From Neptunicoccus cionae (GTDB lineage Bacteria; Pseudomonadota; Alphaproteobacteria; Rhodobacterales; Rhodobacteraceae): a stretch of DNA of 64,000 nt. The stretch covers positions 930,001-994,000 of the forward strand of contig NZ_BMKA01000001.1 in the NCBI RefSeq assembly GCF_014643735.1, given 5' to 3'. Below, one piece after another: positions 25,508-32,856 of the stretch; position 1 is the first letter of the stretch; each line of letters opens with the position of its first letter. A model generated the notes under the pieces. The model did no database searches and had not been told where the DNA came from. It saw only the letters and a program-made list of their open reading frames with translations. Both the position numbers and the translations under genes were made by a program.

Positions 25508-28500
25508 TCAGAAGTTCATTGCCCGCAATCGCGCCCCCCGTGTTCAGATTGAATATGACGTAGAGGTGTACGGCGCGGAGAAAAAGGTTCAGCTTCCTTT
25601 CGTTATGGGGATCATGGCAGACCTGTCGGGGGCTTCCGAGATCGCGCAAGGTAGCGTTGAGGATCGCAAGTTCCTTGAGGTGGATGTCGATAATTTCGAC
25701 AGCCGCATGAAAGCGATGAAGCCCCGCGCGGTGTTTTCGGTGCCCAACACCCTGACAGGCGAAGGCAATCTGCCCGTTGACCTGACATTCGAGCGGATGG
25801 AGGATTTTTCACCGGCTGCGATTGCCAGCAAGATCGAACCGCTGAAAAAGCTGCTTGATGCCCGCACGCAGCTTTCAAACCTGATGACCTACATGGACGG
25901 CAAGACAAGGGCAGAGGATATGATCCTGTCCCTGCTGCAAGACCCCACCAGCTTTCGCGCGCTACTGGCTGGCGAAGCGGTAGAGGGCGGCTCTGGCGAA
26001 GTGGACGGTATCCTGTCTGCAATGAAAGCGGCTGCTGACACTGCGCCAGTAGGGGTGGAGGATAAGACCGACGCGGTGCTCGCCGGACTCGCGGCGACAC
26101 CTATTGCGCGAGAGGAGGCAGATACAACCGCCGATGTGCTTGCATCTATGGCGGCAGGCGCACCGGAGGATGTGGAAGAAGTGGACGCCGCAGCCGATGT
26201 GCTCGCCAACATGGCCGCCTCTGCGCCCTTAGAGGCTGAAGCGGACAACAGCACGTCCGAACTGCTCGCCGATATGGCCGCCAGCGCCCCTGAACCCCAA
26301 GAACAGTCTGACGACGTGGGCGGGATTCTGTCAGATGTGGCCGCTCAAGGCGTACCGGAAGAAGAAAGCGAAGACAAAACGGACGCGCTGTTGGACAGCC
26401 TGTCGGCAGAGGCACCTGATGAGGTGGAAGACGATACCTCTGTAGATGACCTCCTGTCCGATATGGCGGATGAACTGCCCGCCGATGAAGGGGATACGGA
26501 GGAGGACTTGGACAGCCTGCTTGCGGATGTAGCGGAGAGTGCGCCTGAAGTGGAGGAGGACGACAGCAGCGATGCTCTGCTGGATAGTTTGTCGGCAGAG
26601 GCACCTGATGAGGTGGAGGACGATACCTCTGTGGACGACCTCCTGTCTGATATGGCGGAAGGACTGACTGAGGATGAGGGGGATACAGGAGAGGACTTGG
26701 ACAGCCTGCTCGCGGATGTAGCTGAGAGTGCGCCTGAAGTGGAGGAGGACCACAGCAGTGATGCCTTGCTAGAAAGCTTGTCGGCAGATGCACCTGAGGA
26801 GGTGGAGGACGATACCTCTGTAGATGATCTCCTGTCCGATATGGCGGAAGGACTGACTGAGGATGAGGGGGATACAGGAGAGGACTTGGACAGCCTGCTC
26901 GCGGATGTAGCTGAGAGTGCGCCTGATGTAGAAGAGGACCACAGCAGTGATGCCTTGCTAGAAAGCTTGTCGGCAGAGGCACCTGATGAGGTGGAGGACG
27001 ATACCTCTGTGGACGACCTCCTGTCCGATATGGCGGATGAACTGACTGAGGATGAGGAGAATACGGGGGAGGACTTGGACAGCCTGCTCGCGGATGTAGC
27101 GGAGAATGCGCCTGAAGCGGAGGAGGACGACAGCAACGATGCTCTGCTGGATAGTTTGTCAGCAGAGGCGCTTGATGAGGTGGAGGAAGATACCTCTGCG
27201 GATGACCTCCTGTCGGATATGGCGGATGAGTTGCCCGCAGATGAAGAGGATACGGAGGGGGACGATCTGGATGCACTTTTGGCTGACGTTGCAGAAGATG
27301 CGTCTGGGGATGACGTTGAAGACGGCAGCGATCTGGATGAATTGCTTGCAGATGTGACGCAGAGCACTGATTTTCCTGAGGATAGCAGTGAGGATGAAGA
27401 CGACACAGATCTCGATGCCCTGCTGGCAGAAGGCGATAACCCTGACTTGGATGATCTGCTGGGGGATGATGACGACGAGACAGATTTGGACACCTTTCTG
27501 GGAGGGGACGATGACGAGCCCGATTTGGATGACCTTCTAGGCGAAGATGAAGATGATCCTCAGTTGGACGATCTGATGGGGGATGGCGAAGACGACACTG
27601 ATCTCGATGCCTTGCTGGCAGATGACGATGAAGCCCCCGATCTGGATGATCTCCTCGGCGAAGATGAAGATGATCCTGAGTTGGATGATCTGCTGGGGGA
27701 CGATGACGACGAGACAGACTTAGACGCCTTGCTGGCAGATAGCGATGACAACACCGATCTGGACGATCTTTTGTCCGAAGACGGCGACGATGATGATCTT
27801 GATGGGTTGTTGGCGGATTTGGATGAGGACGACGATCAAACCCCTGATGCGGATGATACAGAGGAGGAGGCGACAGAAATGCAAGCAGATGCGACAGCGG
27901 CAAAAGCGCCTTATAATCCGGCGTTTGGCAAGATGACTGCGCCCAAACCCCAGATCAATCCGGGCGACCGGCGCAAGATGCGGATCGCGATCCTAGGAGA
28001 TTTCTCGGGGCGTGCGAATAAGGGCGAATTGCAAGGCGGTGTGGAGCTTGCCGGTCGCAAGGCGATCAAGTTTGACATTGATACCGTAGAAGATGTCATC
28101 GCCCGTTTTGCAACAACGCTGACGTTGCCCGTGGGCAAGGACGGCTCTGCCATCGAGGTGGAACTAGGGGAGATCGACGATCTGCACCCCGATGAACTGT
28201 ATGACAATGTGGAACTGTTCGCCGAACTGTCGAGCCTGCGCACACAGGTGAAACGAGGCAGCAATCTCGACAGTTTGACAGCGAAGCTGCAGGAATGGGG
28301 CGGTGCCTTCGGGGACTTCAAACTGGCGCGCAAGGGGCGGGCCAAAGGGGCGGCGGCCAATGCCTCCCTACAGGTGAGCGAATTTGCAGCCCTTATCGGG
28401 GCCGAAGCTGCGCCCAAGCCGGAGCCGACTGGGATTGACGAAATGATCCAGCGGATCGTCGCACCGTTTATCGTGGCGGCACCTGACAGCGGGCAGGACA

Positions 28501-29777
28501 GCCTGCTGGACGCAATAGATCGGGCGCTGGGCGCGGCGATGTCTTCCATCTTGCACCATCCGGATTTTCAGGCGGTAGAGGCGAACTGGCGCACGCTTGA
28601 TATGCTTGCACGCCGGATTGAAACGGGCAGCCATCTGGAACTGGTGCTTTATGATGTGGCGGTCGAAGAATTTGCCGCCGATCTGGCCGCCCATGAGGAT
28701 CTGGGCGAAAGCGCGCTTTATGATATGTTGGTGGAACGCCCCCGCCTGAGCGAGGATCAGGGACCGCTGGCCGCCGTGCTGGGACTTTACACTTTTGAAG
28801 AAACGCCGCCCCATGCGGAACTGCTGGCGCGGATGTCCAAAATCAGCGCCCAGATGGATGCGCCTTTTATCGCGGCGATGGGAGCGGGGTATCTGAACAC
28901 CAAAGCCGAAGATCTGCACCCGTTGATCGCCAAGACTTGGGCGGCCCTGCGGGAGACACCGGAGGCGAAATACATCGCGCTTGCCACACCGCGGTTCCTG
29001 TTGCGGATGCCCTATGGCAAAAAGACCGAACCGGTGGAGCCTTTCGCCTATGAGGAATTTAACACCCGCGAAGGGATGCGGTCGCTTTTGATGGGCAATC
29101 CGGCCACGCTGGTGGCGATCCTGCTAGCGCAAACACTGGCGCAGCAGGGGGCGGAGATGTCGCTCGGCTCTATTATGACGCTGGATGATATGCCGTTTCA
29201 CTACATGCTGGACCAATACGGCGATCAGGTGGCGCTGCCTTCAACCGAACGATTGATCAATGTGCGCATGTCAACAGAAACCGTCCAGCGCGGCTATCTT
29301 CCGGTTCTGTCGATACAGGGGCAAAATGTGGTGCGGCTCGGCTCTTTCAACGGGCTTGGGGGCGGCGAATTGCTGGGACTGTGGTCTGGTGAGGAAGCCA
29401 AGTTGCTGCAATCAGGAAAAATACAATCGCGCACCGGTGTCGCACTTGGGGCCGGTATGGCCAAAGCCGCACCGAGCGGGGCTTCGGGCACGGGGGATGC
29501 GGACGCGGACGGCGACGCAGAGGATGACGACTTCGATCTCGGGCTCGACGGGAACGACGATGATTTTGATCTTGGCGGCGATGACGACGACTTTGATCTC
29601 GGGCTTGATCTGGACGATGACAATGACAGCGATGATCTTGATCTGGACCTCGGGGATGACGGTGATCTGGATGACCTGCTGGCAGGCTTTGACGACGACG
29701 ATGATGACGACAGCGCCGACGATGATGACGATGAAGAAATGGATGAGGATCTGGCAGCCCTGCTGGCGGATCTCTGA
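25497..29777 (+). CDS. Giant TssB - acidic repeat - TssB-like/TssC-like fusion protein
   Basis: 1426 residues. (1) About 1-160 is a TssB domain roughly 80% identical by eye to the stand-alone TssB, the first 38 residues exactly. (2) About 185-794 is an extremely Asp/Glu-rich repeat region: five 63-residue repeats, then short repeats of LDDLLG type. (3) About 825-950 is a second TssB-like domain (RIAILGDFSGRA, GRKAIKFDIDTVEDVIARF, LHPDELYDNVELFAEL). (4) About 980-1305 is a TssC-like domain (HHPDFQAVEANWRTLDML, ALATPRFLLRMPYGKKTEPV) that ends without the C-terminal third of TssC. (5) About 1335-1426 is an Asp-rich tail with DFDLG repeats. Start shared with the channel gene overlap. It could be a sheath modifier, cap, length ruler or tether; this is not established. 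Confidence 0.92.
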   Translation: MADSQKFIARNRAPRVQIEYDVEVYGAEKKVQLPFVMGIMADLSGASEIAQGSVEDRKFLEVDVDNFDSRMKAMKPRAVFSVPNTLTGEGNLPVDLTFERMEDFSPAAIASKIEPLKKLLDARTQLSNLMTYMDGKTRAEDMILSLLQDPTSFRALLAGEAVEGGSGEVDGILSAMKAAADTAPVGVEDKTDAVLAGLAATPIAREEADTTADVLASMAAGAPEDVEEVDAAADVLANMAASAPLEAEADNSTSELLADMAASAPEPQEQSDDVGGILSDVAAQGVPEEESEDKTDALLDSLSAEAPDEVEDDTSVDDLLSDMADELPADEGDTEEDLDSLLADVAESAPEVEEDDSSDALLDSLSAEAPDEVEDDTSVDDLLSDMAEGLTEDEGDTGEDLDSLLADVAESAPEVEEDHSSDALLESLSADAPEEVEDDTSVDDLLSDMAEGLTEDEGDTGEDLDSLLADVAESAPDVEEDHSSDALLESLSAEAPDEVEDDTSVDDLLSDMADELTEDEENTGEDLDSLLADVAENAPEAEEDDSNDALLDSLSAEALDEVEEDTSADDLLSDMADELPADEEDTEGDDLDALLADVAEDASGDDVEDGSDLDELLADVTQSTDFPEDSSEDEDDTDLDALLAEGDNPDLDDLLGDDDDETDLDTFLGGDDDEPDLDDLLGEDEDDPQLDDLMGDGEDDTDLDALLADDDEAPDLDDLLGEDEDDPELDDLLGDDDDETDLDALLADSDDNTDLDDLLSEDGDDDDLDGLLADLDEDDDQTPDADDTEEEATEMQADATAAKAPYNPAFGKMTAPKPQINPGDRRKMRIAILGDFSGRANKGELQGGVELAGRKAIKFDIDTVEDVIARFATTLTLPVGKDGSAIEVELGEIDDLHPDELYDNVELFAELSSLRTQVKRGSNLDSLTAKLQEWGGAFGDFKLARKGRAKGAAANASLQVSEFAALIGAEAAPKPEPTGIDEMIQRIVAPFIVAAPDSGQDSLLDAIDRALGAAMSSILHHPDFQAVEANWRTLDMLARRIETGSHLELVLYDVAVEEFAADLAAHEDLGESALYDMLVERPRLSEDQGPLAAVLGLYTFEETPPHAELLARMSKISAQMDAPFIAAMGAGYLNTKAEDLHPLIAKTWAALRETPEAKYIALATPRFLLRMPYGKKTEPVEPFAYEEFNTREGMRSLLMGNPATLVAILLAQTLAQQGAEMSLGSIMTLDDMPFHYMLDQYGDQVALPSTERLINVRMSTETVQRGYLPVLSIQGQNVVRLGSFNGLGGGELLGLWSGEEAKLLQSGKIQSRTGVALGAGMAKAAPSGASGTGDADADGDAEDDDFDLGLDGNDDDFDLGGDDDDFDLGLDLDDDNDSDDLDLDLGDDGDLDDLLAGFDDDDDDDSADDDDDEEMDEDLAALLADL
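26380..27325 (+). repeat. Five tandem 189-bp coding repeats in the fusion gene
   Basis: The anchor encoding DDTS(V/A)DDLLSDMA recurs at 26431, 26620, 26809, 26998 and 27187, spaced exactly 189 bases (63 codons). Each unit also encodes EDLDSLLADVAE and DALLDSLSAEAP versions. The second and third units are nearly identical in DNA, while the first and last have drifted. Confidence 0.93.
27400..27850 (+). repeat. Short-period acidic coding repeats in the fusion gene
   Basis: About ten degenerate units of around 13-17 codons encoding L-D-(D/A/T)-(L/F)-(L/M)-(G/A) followed by four to eight acidic residues, for example DLDDLLGDDDDE and ELDDLLGDDDDE. They are rich in gatgatgac-type sequence. Confidence 0.8.
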
Positions 29778-29829
29778 ATGAAGATGCACCGGCGGGTGGG
29801 ACTGTGCCAGCGCCGGAAAGGAGATGACA

Positions 29830-31857
29830 ATGGCCGATCCACTGCCAATTGAGGGCCGTTCGCAACGGGTGAAATGCGAAGGCCAGAAATGCGATCTCTA
29901 TATGCTTTCGGCTGACATCAGCGAAGGCATCGACCAGCTGAGCGATTTCTCTGTGGAGTTTCTCGCCGAGAAACCGGACCTGGAGAGCAAGGACTTTCTG
30001 GCTAAGTCTTTTACGCTTGAAATGGATCTGGAATCCGGTGTGCGCAAGTGGTTTGGCACCTGTGTCGAATGCACCTTCCTTGGCATGTCTGCGGGCATGG
30101 GGTTTGGCACATACGCCCACTACAGGGTCCGCCTGCGGGCTTGGCCTTGGCTGTTGACCCGCACGTCTAACTGCCGGATATTTCAGGAAAAGAACGCCGA
30201 TGAAATCGTAAAGGAAGTGCTGCGTGACGCTGGTTTCAGTGATCACAGCTGGACTGTCAGTGAAACACCGCCGGTCCGCGAATACTGCGTTCAATATCGT
30301 GAAAGCGACTGGCACTTTGTTCGCCGGCTCCTAGAGGAAGAGGGTCGGTTTTTCTACTTTGATTACAGTTCAGGCAAGGACCAACTGACCATCCGTGATG
30401 ACAGCGCCACGCTGTCGCCGATTGCTGGTGATCCCAATATTGAGATGATCGATAAAGAGGCGGGGCAACGCTCTGAGATTGATTACATCGACAACTGGAA
30501 GGATGGCCACCGCGTAGATACGGATAAAGTCACGCTGGATGACTACGATTTCACCAAGTCTAAAACCAAGTTGACCGGCACCCGCAATCACGATGCGGAA
30601 AAGCTGGAAGTGTTCGATTATCCGGGCCGTTTTGACGTTAGCACGATTGGCACCAAACGTGCACGTCGCCGGATGGAAGCGATCATCGCGGGCAAGAACC
30701 GTGTTTGGGGGCAGGGGATTGTCAAAGCCATGACACCGGCTGCGAAGTTTACTCTAAAAGATCATCCCGCCCGTGCGCAGAATAAAGAATATCTGGTTCT
30801 GACGCTCAAACAGAAACTTCGCATAGAGCAAACGGACGAATGGCGCGAGAAATCCCGCAGCGGTAAATATGACCCCGCAGCGCTGATTGAATCCCAGACG
30901 ATTGAGCTTACCGCGCAGGATGCAAAGATCGCTTATGTGCCGGTTTCAACAGTGCCTTGGCCGATCATCCACGGGATACAAACCGCTGTGGTCGTTGGGC
31001 CCAAGGGCGATGAAATTTATACGGATAAACACGGCCGCGTAAAGGTTCAGTTCTTCTGGGACCGTGAAGGCAAAGATGACGAGAAATCCTCTTGTTTCAT
31101 TCGGGTTGCCACCCCGATTGCGGGTAAAAACTGGGGGATGATCCACATTCCACGGATCGGCCAAGAGGTGGTCGTCCAGTTCCTAGAAGGCGATCCGGAC
31201 CGGCCCCTGATTGTGGGCAGCGTTTATAACGACCAGCAGACCACACCGTTTACCTTGCCGGAAAACAAAACCCAGATCGGACTGGTCAGCGACACCCACC
31301 AAAACGAGGACACCAACGCCAAACACGAATTCGTTCTGGAGGAGAAGAAAGACGAAGAATACATCCGGATGCAGTCTGAAAAGGACTATTTCCAGATCAT
31401 CAAGAACAACGCGGATGTAAAGATCGGGGACGGCACCAAAGATGACGGGGATTATACCCAATCCGTCTGGCGCAATACAGTTCGAGAGTATGGTGTAACC
31501 GGCGGAGAGGGCAATCTGACGGAGACAGTCCAAACCGATTTTGAAAAAACCATCAGTGATGGGGAATACACACTGGCGGTGGAAACCGGCGGACGGACCA
31601 CCACAATCGCATCGAATGACAAGCTGACAGTGGATGGTAAGGTGGATGTCACATCAAATCAGAAAATCACCATGACGGCCACGTCCTCGATCAAACTGGT
31701 TTGCGGGGGATCAACGCTGGAACTGACTCCCAGTGCGATAAAACTGTCGTCAACGCAGATCAAACTTGATGGCACGCAGGTCAAAGTTTCAGGCAGTTTG
31801 GTCGATGTGTCGGGCAGTATGATCAAACTGGCCGGTTCTTTGGTCAAGATTAACTAG
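29830..31857 (+). CDS. vgrG: T6SS spike protein VgrG (TssI)
   Basis: About 675 residues. The gp27-like N-terminal part contains LSADISEGIDQLSDFSVEF, EYCVQYRESDWHFVRRLLEEEGRFFYF and the tip-domain motif VVGPKGDEIYTDKHGRVKVQFFWDREG. A gp5-like OB region (ARVATP-equivalent FIRVATPIAGKNWGMIHIPRIGQEV, in part) precedes a C-terminal triple beta-helix of short repeats (SAIKLSSTQIKLDGTQVKVSG). It ends with the helix, so there is no fused effector domain. AGGAG abuts an ATG at 29824 and is six bases from the ATG at 29830, so 29830 is preferred. Confidence 0.96.
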   Translation: MADPLPIEGRSQRVKCEGQKCDLYMLSADISEGIDQLSDFSVEFLAEKPDLESKDFLAKSFTLEMDLESGVRKWFGTCVECTFLGMSAGMGFGTYAHYRVRLRAWPWLLTRTSNCRIFQEKNADEIVKEVLRDAGFSDHSWTVSETPPVREYCVQYRESDWHFVRRLLEEEGRFFYFDYSSGKDQLTIRDDSATLSPIAGDPNIEMIDKEAGQRSEIDYIDNWKDGHRVDTDKVTLDDYDFTKSKTKLTGTRNHDAEKLEVFDYPGRFDVSTIGTKRARRRMEAIIAGKNRVWGQGIVKAMTPAAKFTLKDHPARAQNKEYLVLTLKQKLRIEQTDEWREKSRSGKYDPAALIESQTIELTAQDAKIAYVPVSTVPWPIIHGIQTAVVVGPKGDEIYTDKHGRVKVQFFWDREGKDDEKSSCFIRVATPIAGKNWGMIHIPRIGQEVVVQFLEGDPDRPLIVGSVYNDQQTTPFTLPENKTQIGLVSDTHQNEDTNAKHEFVLEEKKDEEYIRMQSEKDYFQIIKNNADVKIGDGTKDDGDYTQSVWRNTVREYGVTGGEGNLTETVQTDFEKTISDGEYTLAVETGGRTTTIASNDKLTVDGKVDVTSNQKITMTATSSIKLVCGGSTLELTPSAIKLSSTQIKLDGTQVKVSGSLVDVSGSMIKLAGSLVKIN

Positions 31858-31865
31858 GGGCGGGC

Positions 31866-32474
31866 ATGATGAACCAAACGGCTGAGACAGCGACACCGAC
31901 ACCGGACTTTAGCAATCTGAAGAAGATTGCCGACCGGCCATTTGGCCCGTTTTGCGCTGAACACAAAATCAAGATTGATCCGGCGCTGGCGATTGCGCCG
32001 GATATTTCTGTATCAGACGGGCTTGCAGCTCTATACGCGGCGCGGGTGGTGCCATCCTATCTGCATGTGATGGCCCATGCGCTGCCGGTACGGGAATCTG
32101 TATGGCTAGCCTGTCATGGCGCTGCGCTGATGTTACCCGTAGGTGCGGAGCCGAGCGAAGCGCTGCAAGTGGCACGGGCGTGGGTGTATCATCCCAACCT
32201 TGAAACCCGCGCTGCAGTGCAAAAGGTGATCGAACAGGCGGACCCCGATGATCCAACCCTGATGGCTGCCGACGCAGCCTTTCACGGTATTGCCAAAGGT
32301 ATGGAAGAAGAAGTCAAAAGCGCCCCCTCCGCCACGCCCACGCTGGTGTTTGCGGTCCTTCTGAACGCGGCTTTGAAGGACGAGGATCAGGATCAGGCAG
32401 AGGCCAACTGGCAGGAACTGGTCGCGATCTCTGTCGATATAGCGAGCGGTGGCACCGGAGAAAAACCGCAGTGA
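31866..32474 (+). CDS. T6SS-associated protein of unknown function between vgrG and PAAR
   Basis: 202 residues, mostly helical, no signal peptide or membrane segment. A central stretch, HALPVRESVWLACHGA followed by EALQVARAWVYHPNLETRAAVQ, resembles small uncharacterised proteins found beside VgrG/PAAR genes (possibly the DUF6931 group, from memory only). Its place directly after vgrG and before PAAR fits an adaptor or spike chaperone that loads cargo on the tip, as known for DUF4123 and DUF1795 proteins, but it is not recognisably either. Confidence 0.8.
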   Translation: MMNQTAETATPTPDFSNLKKIADRPFGPFCAEHKIKIDPALAIAPDISVSDGLAALYAARVVPSYLHVMAHALPVRESVWLACHGAALMLPVGAEPSEALQVARAWVYHPNLETRAAVQKVIEQADPDDPTLMAADAAFHGIAKGMEEEVKSAPSATPTLVFAVLLNAALKDEDQDQAEANWQELVAISVDIASGGTGEKPQ

Positions 32475-32543
32475 ACCGGCTATAAAGATGGAGAAACAAA
32501 TGAAACCACTTATAGTGAATGTGATAAGTAAGGAGCCGACCAG

Positions 32544-32837
32544 ATGAGCCTGCCTGCTGCCCGCGTGTCCGATATGCACACCTGCCCGATGGTGACAGGT
32601 ATTGTGCCCCATGTGGGCGGTCCGATCCTTCCCCCCGGACAGGTCAACGTCCTGATCGGCAATATGCCGGCGGCCAATGTGGGCAGTATGTGTACCTGTG
32701 TTGGGCCACCGGATGTTATCGTCAAAGGCTCCACCTCTTGCCTTATCGGCAACAAGCCAGCCGCGCGATTGACCGATTCCACCGCGCACGGGGGGCTGAT
32801 CGTGGGACCGGGCTGCCCGACGGTTCTGATTTCATGA
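32544..32837 (+). CDS. PAAR-domain spike tip protein
   Basis: 97 residues. PAAR proteins cap the VgrG spike with a zinc-bound cone. The sequence starts SLPAARVSDMHTCPM and has repeated PAAR-like turns (NMPAANVGSM, NKPAARLTDSTAHGG), with Cys and His residues (His12, Cys14, His23, Cys49, Cys51, His80) suited to metal binding. Only the tip domain is present, with no effector extension. AAGGAG lies eight bases upstream of the ATG. A 15-codon mini-ORF with its own GGAG ends in an ATGA overlap with this start. Confidence 0.93.
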   Translation: MSLPAARVSDMHTCPMVTGIVPHVGGPILPPGQVNVLIGNMPAANVGSMCTCVGPPDVIVKGSTSCLIGNKPAARLTDSTAHGGLIVGPGCPTVLIS

Positions 32838-32856
32838 CGGGAGCAAGACCAAGACC

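Noticed and set aside
26380-27850. Tandem repeats as a CRISPR array
   Set aside because: The repeats are in frame inside a gene, 189 bp long with no unique spacers, and there are no cas genes.
26146-27903. Long open frames on the minus strand opposite the acidic repeats (585 and 382 codons, Ser-rich or His/Pro-rich)
   Set aside because: They are the antisense of the GAT/GAC/GAG-rich repeats, which rarely give stop codons on the other strand. Products are low-complexity with no start context.
29830-31857. VgrG as an evolved effector-carrying spike
   Set aside because: The C-terminus is only short beta-helix repeats and ends without an added domain.
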